64,000 nt of DNA, taken from the NCBI GenBank assembly GCA_037176725.1, contig JAZBRS010000074.1, forward strand, positions 63,368,001 to 63,432,000. Reading direction: 5' to 3'. Positions within the stretch are counted from its first letter, which is position 1, and each line of letters opens with the position of its first letter. The stretch is from Posidonia oceanica (Eukaryota; Streptophyta; Magnoliopsida; Alismatales; Posidoniaceae). The notes beneath the pieces were generated by a model. The model worked only from the letters and a program-made list of their open reading frames with translations, ran no database searches and had not been told where the DNA came from. Of this stretch, positions 27,101 through 39,900 are shown one piece after another. The position numbers and the translations under genes are program-made.

Positions 27101-30100
27101 TGTCCTAAGATGTTTCCAATGTTATTCAACATTCTGTGAGAATATTAGGACATCATCAATATACACTATATTAAAGGAAGTGTGTGGGTTGAAAATTTCA
27201 TTCATTATTTTTTGGAATTCGGATGGGACATTTTTTAGTCCAAAAGGCACTATATTCCATTCAAAATGTCTAAATGGTACGGTAAAAGCCGTTTTATACT
27301 TATCCTCTTTTTAATAAATATTGATTTCAGATCAAATTTTGAAAATACCTTGGCACCTTGCGTTCTCTTAAGTAGGTCTTGTTTATTTGAAATGGATACC
27401 TATTCCATTGTAAAACTATATTAAGAGGTTTATAATTAATTACTAACTTAGGAACTCTTCTTTTTAATTCTGCAGCATTTTCGACATAGAAGGCAGCGCA
27501 ACTCTAGGGGGATGAGCTTGGTCTAATAAGGCCTTTATCCTGAAGATTTTTTATTTCTTGTTTGCAAATCTCTAGGAGTCGTTGATTCATTTGGATTGGT
27601 CTTGCTTTAGTTGGAATTTTATCCTCATTGAATTCCTTTATATATGGGAGACTAATAACATATTTCTTTTTGTGCTAGAAAGCGGTCGGTAGGTATGGTT
27701 GAACAGACTTTATTTTCAATTTCCCTTTGAAATTCTTTTATTTTGTTTTGGAAGTTTTCTTCTTCAATTTGTTTAGAAATTCCGATTGATTTTATTTCCT
27801 CTGAAATTTCTCCAACAAATTTTTCTTTATATTCAATGGCATTTTTTAATTCTTGTAATAAAGATATCTCGGCTTGATTACAAAATTACAGGATTATCTG
27901 TTTTCCTTTTATAATAGATTGTATTCCTTTCTCATCTACAGAAAAGGATTTGAAAAGATTAATAAAGGGTGTTCCTAGTATTACCTTTTGTTTTAAGTCT
28001 TTTACAAGAACAAAGGAAGTTTTTATGCAAACTCCTTGGACACAGATATGTGTCTCAGGGATTTTATAGTTAACCTGTAAATGTTTTCCATTGGCGGTAT
28101 TTATTTTATGTGTGATTTTAACAAAGTATTTGGAAGGTATTATTCTTTCTCTTATACAGTTGACGTCTGCTCCAGAATCTATAAGGGCAATATGTTGAGC
28201 AACATAATTTCTAATTTTTAAGAGGACCTTGCTTTGCCATTTCTGTTTAATGTATTTCTTTATTGAGTTAATAAATTCATCATCTTGGATCTTTGATGTT
28301 TCTCCATCAAAGTTTTCCTCGATACTGGGTTTATCCTTAAGTTCCAATAGTTTTACTCTTTGTTTAAGCTGTTGTATCTCCTTTTTCATCTCATTTTGTT
28401 CACTTCTTAATTCTTCTAAGGGAGAAGGATTTTCTACCGATTTTCCCAGTTTTAACCGTTCTAAGACTTTATCAAATGAATAATAGTCTTCTTTGACCAG
28501 TTTTTCTTTCTTTGGTTCTTTTAACAAATTTAAATATTTATTTAGCTGTCCCCTCTTCTCTTTAGGATCTTTAATAGCATCTATTGTTTCTAAAATGAAT
28601 TGTTCGTGAGCATTAAGGACATTTATTTCATCACTTATTTCACAGCTGTCAATGTCACAGCAGCTACATTCCATTTCATTGTCTGTTTTGATTTCAGATT
28701 CTTCCAAGTTAATATGTAGCCTATCTATTATGCTTTCTATTTCTTCTTTATTAAACTCTTTTGATTTTAAGAGTAGCTCATTAATTTTTCTCTTAGTATT
28801 TCTTTCAAAACATTTGTTGGCATAATGTCTCCTTTTGTTACATTTATAACATACAGGGGTTCTCTTAGCTTGTTCTTTGGATTTAGATTTATTTTTGAAT
28901 TTTTAATTTGGTTCTTTTGATATCGCCTTTTCTCCCTCCTGTCTTTTCTACGGTTGGGTTTTTCCTTATATCCATTTGATTTCTTTAGTACTAGTTTGGG
29001 ATTTTCTACTCCAAATTGGTAACAAAAATCACTTAGCTCTTTGCATCCTAGTAATATTTGTTTTTTCAATTGATCCTTAAATTTAAGATCATTACAGAGT
29101 GCTAGCCCTGTTTGATTTATTTTCTCAAAATAGAAGCTAAAAAGGACCTGGATGAAGCTATGACAATCGACAGAAGTTCATATATTGAAAAATATATGGA
29201 TCATGTTATAACATTGTAGACCAAGGAGTTGAGTATTAATACAAATACTCTGGTAAACAAATATTTTATTGATGGTTATTTCCATGTCTTCACAATGATG
29301 GAAAAAATACACAGGTTTTATGAGAAAATCCTTATTGAAATTGGTAGTGCTAAGATGTAGTATAATTTCAGAGGCTCAAGGTATAAAGATGGATACGTCT
29401 TCTCTAAAATAATGATTGAAAATGTTATTCCACTTGACGATTGGATTCATATACAAAACCCAAATCATTTCAGACCTAAACTGCTCAGGTCTAAAATATT
29501 ATAATTACAGAGATTATCAAGATGTCTGGGAAAAAGTCCTACTAATCCAAAATAACCAGATGAAGCATATTCTTGTTTTATTCGGTTCACTCACTAATTT
29601 GAAAAATCAAATTGGTTTCTTATAAATTTCTAAAGAAAATTTAGGCTAATAAAAGAAATACTGCCCGAATCAATTCGAATATTTGCTCAAAAGGAATCCG
29701 ACCTTTTGCAGTTATTTGAAAAATTTAGTATCTCATGGATTATCAGATGGGAATGGGGTAAAACTATCCAGTTCTACCCTGAATATTATCTCGATCGATG
29801 TATATCGGTAAAATGGTGGGATAAATTTGATACTTCTCAAATCTTTCAAAAAAGGATTGTTTCAAAAGCAATAAATCAAACTTCCCAATCACTAAATTCT
29901 CTCAGTTGAATCATGAACTGATTAGGAAATTTAAAGCCAGTCACCTTCAAGCAACTGAATCTTAGTTGAAATTAATGGTTTTTGAAGAACTTTATAAAAT
30001 TATGACTCCTGAGAAAACCGAACAATCTGCATCGTCCTCTACTTCGCGACTGACTAGTCCACTCATGAATTTGGATGATTGCGAAGGAATTGATGACTAT

Positions 30101-33100
30101 CCCTTTTGATGACGAGGTTTTTCACAACATGGAGACCTAACCTCATCTTTCCCTTTGAATCATTTGAGATCATAATGACAAGACTTAAAGGAGGTCACGA
30201 AAAAAAGCACCCGGAGATAGCGCACTAACATAGCTAAAATCCAAAAGTTGGTGATGCACATGATAAAACATAAAGGAGGTAGCTTTATGAAGAAAATTAG
30301 GCAGAGATGTGACTAAAAGCTAAAACACTATCTTTTGGTAAAAGAATCTTCTTGTTGAAAGTTAGGCAAGGATGGGACTAAAAGTTAGAGCACTATTTTT
30401 GGTAAAAGAATCTACCTATAGAAGAATGTGTATTATTGTCCTGACTCATTTTCTATACAAGGGCATGTTCAGATAGTAGGGGACATCGGCAGTTGAGAGT
30501 CGTAAGCTTGAGTCCTTGTAAAGAATTGAGTGTGTGAGTCCTTGTAAAGAGTTGTATGGTTGAGTTCTTACAAGAGTGTGAGAAAAGCTTCCGAAAAACT
30601 GTAAAGCTGCTCTGTAAGTTGAAGCTTGTTCCTGTAAATTTTGTTTTTGTAAGCTGTATTAGTTCTCTTCATTTCTGTTATAAATAAAAAAATCTCTTAT
30701 AATTTGTTTCCGATTTATTACATGTGTTATTTATTTGTTCTATGATATAAATAGATCAATTGCCTTCATAGTGTCTAGTTTTATTACATGTAGTTTTTAT
30801 TCGTTCTACATTACACATAGTTCAAGTGTTTTCATAGTATCTAAATTAGTATATAGTATCTGTTCTTAATTAACTTGTAGCTGCACGTTCTGAGCCATTG
30901 ATCCCTTAGGTAGATTCGATTTATATTATTGATATTGTAATATTTGTGATCAGAAATCAGGTTCGAGGCCTCTCATCGCAGTTGTTCTGTTTTTTCCATT
31001 AAAAACTGTTAGGGATTAGGGATTGTTTTGAGCAATCTTTCTGTTGACGGGTCACTAGTTTCTGAAACAATTATTCATAATGTCTAGAATTTTAAGTCTT
31101 TTCTCTAATGAGTTAAGTGCTTGAAACTCAATTTATGTTAGAATACTAAGTATAAAAAATAGTGAACATCTAGAATAAAGTCTTTTGAATTGGAAAATGC
31201 TTAAGGTATCAATGAAGGAAATCTATACAAAAGGATCATTTAAATTAATCACCGAATATTAAGACAATAGAAAGACTGGTCTCCATAACTTCCACAGCTG
31301 AAAATCTTCAGCTACTCACAAATAAAGATCTTGAAATCATTAAAAATAATGAAAGATATCATTACCTTCATATAGGTATTGTTCAGGTCTCAGCTCGAGT
31401 CCTTACCAGGAATGGTTTAAACACATCTATTCTTATTTGTCTAAGAGATAGTAGACATCTCAAGTTTTCAGACTCTCTACTAGGACATGTAGAATCAAGT
31501 CTTAATGAAAAACTGGTGATCTTCAATGTATTCCTTAATTTTTGGGTCTCACTATCAGACCGAGGTTTATTTAAACACAAGGATTTGCAATGGATTCATC
31601 ATCAGAATACATTGTAATCTCTTATAGAGTATGTTTTAAGGTTACGAACACTGTGACTCCACAAGCAAAAATCTCCACCGAAAAGGGTGTTACAACACTC
31701 TTTTTAACCAATACCAAAAATAACACAGTTATTCTAAAGGCCTTAAACAGGAAAGAAATTAGACTTCTAGAAAATTGGACTTTTCTACATCAAGAAATTA
31801 AACTGGCTTTAAATCAAGCCATACCTCCAAAGGCATTAGAAAATAAGAAACTACAACATATGGTTGAATATCCGAATGGTGATGTAGAAATTAACTTTTC
31901 TACATCAAGAAGGATGATTATTAATCAAAGATACTCCTATGAAACAATTAGGACTTCTAGACTTTCAGTTTCATTTACTTCTGAACAAGAGGTGCATAGA
32001 CCAACAGATATAACTCTAGCAACCCATAGGGAAAACTATGAACCCTCAAAAGTAGATTTTTCCATAAACATGGTAACCATAGATGACGAAGAAGAATTTT
32101 TGATAAACAAAGAACTCTTAAGAGAAGATTTTAATTCAGAAGAAAACAAAATTAAAAAAGATTGATTCTTCAAAAACTTCAACCACGAAGATAGAAGCTC
32201 CATGAGAACAGTGGTATGACCAGATGAAAGAAGTAAAGAAAAATATATAGTTTATTGAATGGTACCTGACATACTATTAGCAAACCTTAAAATCCATGCT
32301 AGAACATCTTCCTATGGAAGATCATGCCTTGTTCATAAAGAAAATGACAAATACTTGGAAACATCTTAATAAATCTGAAGAAGTCGAATCAACACATCCC
32401 CCATTAGAACAAATCAAGTTAGGAGAAGTTAAACTACACCACTCAAGAATAATTTTACAAGTTAGATTCATCAAATGATATTATAAGACAAACTCATATT
32501 GCACCATTAATGGAACAAAATAGTTTTTCAAATATTAATCTCCAAACCATTGGAAAGCAGACCAAGAGAATAAAAATCTTCTTTATGATTTGAAGGGAGT
32601 AGCATCACGGTCAAAAGTAAATAAATTCCCAGCCATAATAATACCTCATTATATGAATGAAGGAATTAATCTTGGTAATAAAGAACCTATTAAGATGAGT
32701 GAAATTGATGAATTCACATAAGAACTTTCATCAAGATTACAAAAATTATCTTTAGAAAGTACTGTAAATACAGTCCAAGAACCCACGTTTGATTCCAGTT
32801 TGTGACCATTTCGACGGAAGATCTCTTGTTGAATGGAACCTTGACGGTTTTAGTGAATATCATATTCATCAGTTGTTGCATTAAATGCTTATTTACGCTA
32901 CCGCTTGTAAGACCCATAACAATCTTAAAAAAGGAATTGTTGATGCTTCCTTTTCAGGACAACTAAGGAGGTGGTGGGATCACTATTTACCAGATACCAA
33001 TAGACAAAACATTTTGACTGCATCCAAATTAGATGAGTTAGGATGACCAATAAAATCCGAAAATGGCGAAATATAACTGATAAGATTTATACATTAATAA

Positions 33101-33888
33101 TAAACATTTACAAATATTTTGTAGGAGACATATAAGACATTTGAGAAAAATAGAGAATAACTCATGAATTTGAGGCGTTCAATCCTAACCATTTGAAGTG
33201 GTATAAAGATGTTGTCTTATCCAGAGTGTTTTAGTTAAATGACTGTAATAATGCCATCTGGAAAGAGAAGTTTGTCTTAGGTCTACCACCTCTATTTGCA
33301 GAAAAAGTTAGAGAATCCTTAAAGCAATATTATAACAATACACTTTCTTATGATCAGATTTCTTATGTAGAACTCACCCAGAAAATAAATCAAACAGGGC
33401 TAGCACTTTGTAATGATCTTAAATTAAAGGGTCAATTGAAAAAACAAAGATTACTAAGGTGCAAAGAGTTAGGTGATTTTTGTTACCAATTTGGAGTAGA
33501 AAATCCCAAGCTAGTACTAAAGAAATCAAAGGGATATAAGGAAAAACCCGATCGTAGAAAAGACAGGAGAGAGAAAAAGTGATATCAAATGAACTAAATT
33601 AAAAAATTCAAAAATAAATCTAAATCCAAAGAACAAGTTAAGAGAAACCTTGTATGTTATAAATGTAACAAAAGGGGACATTATGCCAACAAATGTTTTG
33701 AAAGAAATACGTAGAGAAAAATTAATGAACTACTCTTAGAATCAAAAGAGTTTAACAAAGAAGAAATAGAAAGCATAATAAATAGAGTGTTTACAACGAT
33801 ATATTTGTATATAGTGTGATATATTTACACTCTCTGTAAATATTCTCCTTGTAAATATATATATATATTTGTATCCATTTACCTTAGG

Positions 33889-33929
<41 letters not shown>

Positions 33930-36900
33930 TTGTAAACTCTTTTGTATGGGTAATTCATTCTTATTTTTCACCTCTAACATGGTATTACAGCCTAAACCTT
34001 AGCCTTTTTTCCCCACCCACTTGACGCATCACAGGCCTCCCTTCCCTTTTCATGCGCCACTGCCCACCTGCGTCACCCTCACCGGCCCTGCTTTGCTACA
34101 AGCGCCCTTCCATCGTTTGATTGGCCTTTCCCTTCTCTCCACCGGTCCCCACGTGGTTTCCTTCCTCCTCCTTTCTTGCTGATCGGTGGGAGCAGGACCT
34201 TTAGGTCGTCCATGCAGCCCTTCTGGTGGCTATGCAGCCTTGCATCTGGGTGGTACGACAATAAAGTTAAATGGTTAGAACTATCTCTTGTGGGCGAAGG
34301 CGTTTATGGTGTTTTTGGGAGTCCATCGCAAAGTAAAGCCTATCATCGATGGCCCCCTTTTCTCAAAAGACCCTACGTATGATGATTGGCATGCTATGGA
34401 TTATGGGGTTACATCGTGGTTGGTCAACAGTATGGAATGCAATATTGCCTCTGATGTCATGTTTTTAACTCTTGCCATAAAGATATGGGATACTCTTAGG
34501 GAGACGTATGGTTATGAGAAGAATATTTCCAAGGTTTTTGAGATATATGAGTTTCTTTTCTTTGCAGCAGGGAGCTCAGACTCTTTAAGAATACTACATT
34601 TCTCTACATGTTCTTATGGACGAGTTGGATATTCATTAGTCCATTGTCACTGATATTTAGACTCTTAGACAGTATCATGATGGTTTGGCGGTGGCTAAGT
34701 TCCTTTCTGGTCAATATTTCGACTCAAATTTGTGGTCATATCCTTTGTGCAGACACTATTCCATCTTTATCATTTACTTTTGCTCGGACCTTATGTATTA
34801 CTGGCACGTCGTCTGGTTCCTCGGATCAGTTGGCCATGGTGCGACATCTACTAGAGGTCATGGTCATGGTCAGGGGAGAGGTCGCAGTTCAGGGGGAGGA
34901 CGTGGTACTCAGAAGTGTAACCACTGTAGTCGCATTCACCACACATCCGATCGATGCTAGGATAAGTTTGGTAGGATAGATTGTGCTTAGAATGTGACTA
35001 CAGATACTACAGTTGGGGAGTCATTCTAGTTTCACAAGTTAGGTATGAGAAGTTCCTCCATTATCAAGTTGCTCAGTCTACTGTCACTACTTCCCATATT
35101 GCTACGTAAGGTATTGGTACTTACCTCTAAGGACCATTCTTGGGTTATAGACTCCGGAGCCTTCACTCACATGTTCGCATCTCTCAAATATTTGCCAAAT
35201 ATTTCCTGTCTCCATTATCGATGGTAGGTCTTGTCAAGTTGCTGATGAAGGAATTGTTCATGTCTCTACTTTCCTACAACTTTGATATTGTCCTTTATGT
35301 TCCAGACGTCTCTGTAAATTTTCTTTCCATTAGTGCCATCACTAAAGTTTTATTTTGTTATGTAATCTTTTTCCCATATCACCTTTTCAGGACCTGAAGA
35401 TTGGGAAGTTGGACAATGTTGTATAAGCCCCATGGACATTTTCGTATTGAAGGTTTTGAAGATGCAGATTGGGCCGGTTCTCCATCATATAGGAGATCCA
35501 CTATTGGCTATTGTACATTTGTGGGAGGGGGTGGAAAAGTCAAAAGCAACGTGTAGGTGCTCGTTTTAGTGCTGAGGCAGAGTACATAACGTAGGCTCAT
35601 ACTGTTGGCTGAACTATTATGGTTGAAATCTTGCAGGAATGGAAAGTTTTGGTTGAAGAGTACTTTACTAGTTGAGCAGTTATATTGTGATAATCGGGCC
35701 GCCTCTCATATTACCAGCAATCCAGTCTTTCATGAGGTGGATTGGTTTAGGTCGTGAGTGTGGTCGTGGCCTCTACACCCTGGCGCATGATGAAATTCCA
35801 AAGAGACTGGTGTCTTCCATTTCTTTGCAGGAGTCCTCTCATTTGTGGTATTATCGACTGAGTCATCCGTCTCATCAGAAGCTTCACCAAACACTGCCAT
35901 GGTTATCTGTCGGGTCTTTTGAGTGTGAGTCGTGTCAATGAGGTAAACTTCATCGAGCTACCTATCGTAATCCTTCCGGTTTTGTTAGTGAGCGTCATCC
36001 ATCCCTGGTCCAGTTTGTGTCTCGTCTGTGTCAAGCTTTAGGTATTATATTGTTTTTGTAGATGATTGCTCTCGTGTATCTCGTAATCCTTTTGGTTTTG
36101 TTAGTGAGCGTCATCCATCCTTGGTCTAGTTCGTGTCTTGTCTGTGTCAAGTTTTAGGTATTATATTGTATTTGTAGATGATTGCTCTTGTGTATCTTGG
36201 GTGTATTTGTTAAAAGACTGGTCGAAGTAATCAAAAAGTTTTTTTAATGAAATAAAAACTCAGTTTTTTGCTTCTCCAAAGTTATTGAGGTACTAGAGTT
36301 TGTTCAAAATGACATAGCTATTTTTTATTCATCTTTGGGAATTCTTCACGAAACATCGTATCCTCAAGAAAACATCGATATGTTCTTGATGTTACTTGCA
36401 CCATTACTTCGTTCTAGTGTAGGTGCTCATGTAGGTGCTTGTTCTTGTGCTGAGGTAGAGTACAGAGCGTAGGCTCATACTGTTGGCTGAACTATTATGG
36501 CTGAAATCTTGCAGGAATGGAAAGTTTTGGTTGAAGAGTACTTTACTGGTTGAGCAGTTATATTGTGATAATCGGGTCGCCTCTCATATTACCAGCAATC
36601 CAGTCTTTCATAAGGTGGATTGGTTTAGGTCGTAATGAAATTTCAAAGGGACTAGTGTCTTCCATTTCTTTGCAGGAGTTCTCTCGTTTGTGGTATTATC
36701 GACTGTGTCATCCGTCTCATCAGAAGCTTCAACAAGCACTGTCATGGTTATCTATAGGGTCTTTGAGTGTGAGTTTTGTTAGTGAGGTAAACATCATCGT
36801 GTTACCTATCGTAATCCTTCCGGTTACGACTAGTGTCTTCCATTTCTTTGCAGGAGTCCTTTCGTTTGTGGTATTATCGACTGAGTCATCCGTCTCATCA

Positions 36901-39900
36901 GAAGCTTCAATAAGCACTGTCATGGTTATCTATTGGGTCTTTTGAGAGGGAGTCATGTTAGTGAGGTAAACATCATCGTGCTACCTATTGTAATCCTTCC
37001 AATTTTGTTTGTGAGCGTCATCCATCCCTGGTCAGTTTGTGTCTTGTATGTGTCAAGTTTTAGGCATTATATTGTTTTTGTAGATGATTGCTCTCGTGTA
37101 TCTTAGGTGTATTTGTTAAAAGACTGGTCGAAGTAATCAAAATGTTTTTTTAATGAAATAAAAATTCAGTTTTCTGCTTCTCCAAAGTTATTGACATACT
37201 AGAGTTTGTTCAAAATGACATAGCTGTTTTTTATTCATCTTTGGGAATTCTTCATCAAACATCGTATCCTCATACATCTCATCAGAATGGTGTGGTTGAA
37301 AGAAAACATCGATATGTTCTTGTTGTCACCTGCATCATTACTTCGTTCTAGTATGGGTGCTAGTTCTAGTGCTGAGGCAGAGTACAGAGCGTAGGCTCAT
37401 ACTGTTGGCTAAACTATTATGGCTGAAATCTTGCAGGAATGGAAAGTTTTGGTTGAAGAGTACTTTACTGGTTGAGCAGTTATATTGCGATAATCGGGTC
37501 GCCTCTCATATTACCAGCAATCCAGTTTTTCATGAGGTGGATTGGTTTAGGTCGTGAGTGTGGTTGTGGCCTCTATACCCTGGTGCGTTATAAAATTCCA
37601 AAGGGACTGGTGTCTTCTCTTTGCAGGAGTCCTCTTGTTTGTAGTATTATCGACTGAGTCATCCGTTTCAACAAGCACTATCATGGTTATTTGTCGGGTC
37701 TTTTGAGTGTGAGTCGTGTCAGTGAGGTAAACATCATCGTCCTACCTATCGTAATCCTTCCGGTTTTGTTAGTGAGCGTCATCCATCCCTTGTCCAGTTC
37801 GTGTCTCGTCTGTGTCAAGTTTTAGGTATTATATTGTTTTTGTAGATGATTGCTCTCGTGCATCTTGGGTGTATTTGTTAAAAGACTGGTCGAAGTAATC
37901 AAAAATTTTTTTTAATAAAATAAAAATTCTACTTTTTGCTTCTCCAAAGTTATTGACATACTAGAGTTTGTTCAAAATGACATAGCTGTTTTTTATTCAT
38001 CTTTGAGAATTCTTCACCAAACATCGTATCCTCATACATCTCATCAGAATGGTGTATGGTGTGGCTGAAAGAAAAAATCGATATGTTTTTGATGTTACGT
38101 GCACCATTACGTTTCAGATGTCCGTTCCAAAATATTTGTAGTCTGAAGTTGTTCTTACTGCGTCTTATCTCATTAATAAGATGTCCTCTTCTGTTTTGTT
38201 TGGTGACATTCCTTTTCGGCGGTTGTGTCCTTATGATACCTTGTTCCATCTTCTTCCTTGTGTCTTTGATTGTATTTGTTGTGTCCAAAATCTCTCCATT
38301 GGACTTGACAAATTATCTCGTCGTTCTCTCATGTATGTGTTTACAAGATATTCTAGGACTCAAAAGGGATATCGCTGTTACAATCTTGAGACACATCGGT
38401 ATCTTGTATGAGTTGATGTTACTTTCTTTGAGTCCACCCTATTTTTTTCTAGTTCTTCTCCCACAAATTCATCGGTTATGATTCCTCTTCCTTCATTGGT
38501 AGATATTCTTTGGACTGAGAGTGTTGTCACGGGTTGACTGTCCCTTGTAGGTTTACACTCGTCACCCTAAGGAGGCTTGATCAAAGGTCATGCCTGCACC
38601 TTCCTTTTCCTCGCTTGAAGGTTCTTTACTCGTTGATCTTGATATGTCTATTGCCCTTCGTCGTGGTAAGAGATCTAGTATTGCACAACCTATTTTCAAT
38701 TTTATTTCATATAATAGACTTCACCATTTCTTCCGCCGGTTTGCCCTTTTCATTTCTTTTGACTCTACTCCTAGGAACTACGAGGAGGCTATTCTTCTTT
38801 CATAATGGAAAGCTGCTATGGATGGAGAAATGCAGGCACTCATATCACATGGTACATGGACTTTAGTTCCTAGACTTGCTGATGCTTCTGTGGTTGGTTG
38901 CCAATAGTTTACACTATCAAATAAACCCAATGGATCTGTGGACAGATACAAAGTTCGGTTGATTGCTTGTGGGTTCACTTAGACCTTTGGTGTGGATTAT
39001 GCTCTGACTTTTTCACCTGTGGTTAGATTGAATTTTATTCGTGTTCTACTATCTGTTGTCATCAATCAGTCATGGATCTTCGTCAGCTGGATATTCGAAA
39101 TGCTTTTCTTTATAGTGATCTATAGGAGATGGTTCTTATGAAGTAATCTTTATGGTTTGTTGTTCAGGAAGAGGTCTGTCACCTTAGGAAGGCTATCTAT
39201 GGTCTCAAACAAAGTTCACGGGCTTGATTTGAAAATTTTAGCAGTATTGTGGCGAAATCAGGGTTCAAAAGGTGTGCAATTGACCATTCTGTCTTCATCA
39301 GGACATGTGTAACACCTGGGAATTCATTTTCTTGTCATTATGCTTTTATAATGAATTTCTTGACTTTGGTCGGGTGTTATTGGCCTTGTGGGCCTTACTT
39401 GAGTTGTTGTGGGTCCTATCTGTGGTTTGTGTGGGTCTTCACCTGTATTGTTGTGGTGGACACCTATTTGTGGTGGTTGGTGAAACAGATTGTAGTCTGG
39501 TTCTGTGTTTCTCCTCTTTCTCTCTCTCTTTCTCTCCCTCCCTCTCTCCTCTCCTACCCTCTCCCTTACGTGCCCCCTTCCTTCTCTTCCCCTCCCCCTC
39601 ACGTGCGTGTCTCCCCTCCTCTCCCGCGCGTGTCTCCCCTCTCCCCCACCCGCTCGTGCCCTTCCCTCCTCCTCTTCTCCCCGCGCGCCTGTGCCCTAGC
39701 CAACCGGCGCAGCTCTCCTCTCCCTCTCCCCACCTCCATCTCCCCTTCCTTCCTCTCCCTCCCTCCTCCTTTCCCCTTCCCCTCCTCTCTTCTTCTTCCT
39801 CTCCTCCGTGTGGTGGCCGTGCTTGGTGGCTGTGGCGGTGGCCAGTGTGCGGTGGCGGCCGGCGGTGGTGCTGCGAGCTCCGGTCGTCGTCCCGGTGGAG

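Larger units (their letters stand above)
17293..33786. mobile_element. Endogenous caulimovirid (pararetrovirus) locus, two copies in inverted arrangement
   Basis: A minus-strand copy (29125 down to 17293, interrupted by hAT-B copy 2) and a plus-strand copy (29126-33786) meet head to head at 29122-29125. Together they are about 11.6 kb of viral DNA. Gene order read in each copy fits a circular permutation: movement protein, coat protein with a CCHC knuckle, aspartic protease, reverse transcriptase, RNase H, a further ORF, and an intergenic region with a tRNA-Met primer site. The single pol unit with a downstream unassigned ORF and the insertion at TA-rich DNA resemble Florendovirus, but the genus call is an inference. 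Every frame is broken by stops and indels, so the locus is a fossil. Confidence 0.88.

Noticed and set aside
28229..28483. 84-codon Ser/Phe-rich ORF
   Set aside because: It is antisense to the viral coiled coil/protease frame.
30640..31020. Possible active viral promoter in the plus-copy intergenic region
   Set aside because: TATA-like and AATAAA words are present, but both copies are decayed and no downstream intact gene exists, so activity is not claimed.
33870..33950. TA microsatellite as an origin or matrix-attachment element
   Set aside because: It is explained as part of the copia-G LTR. There is no further support for an origin.
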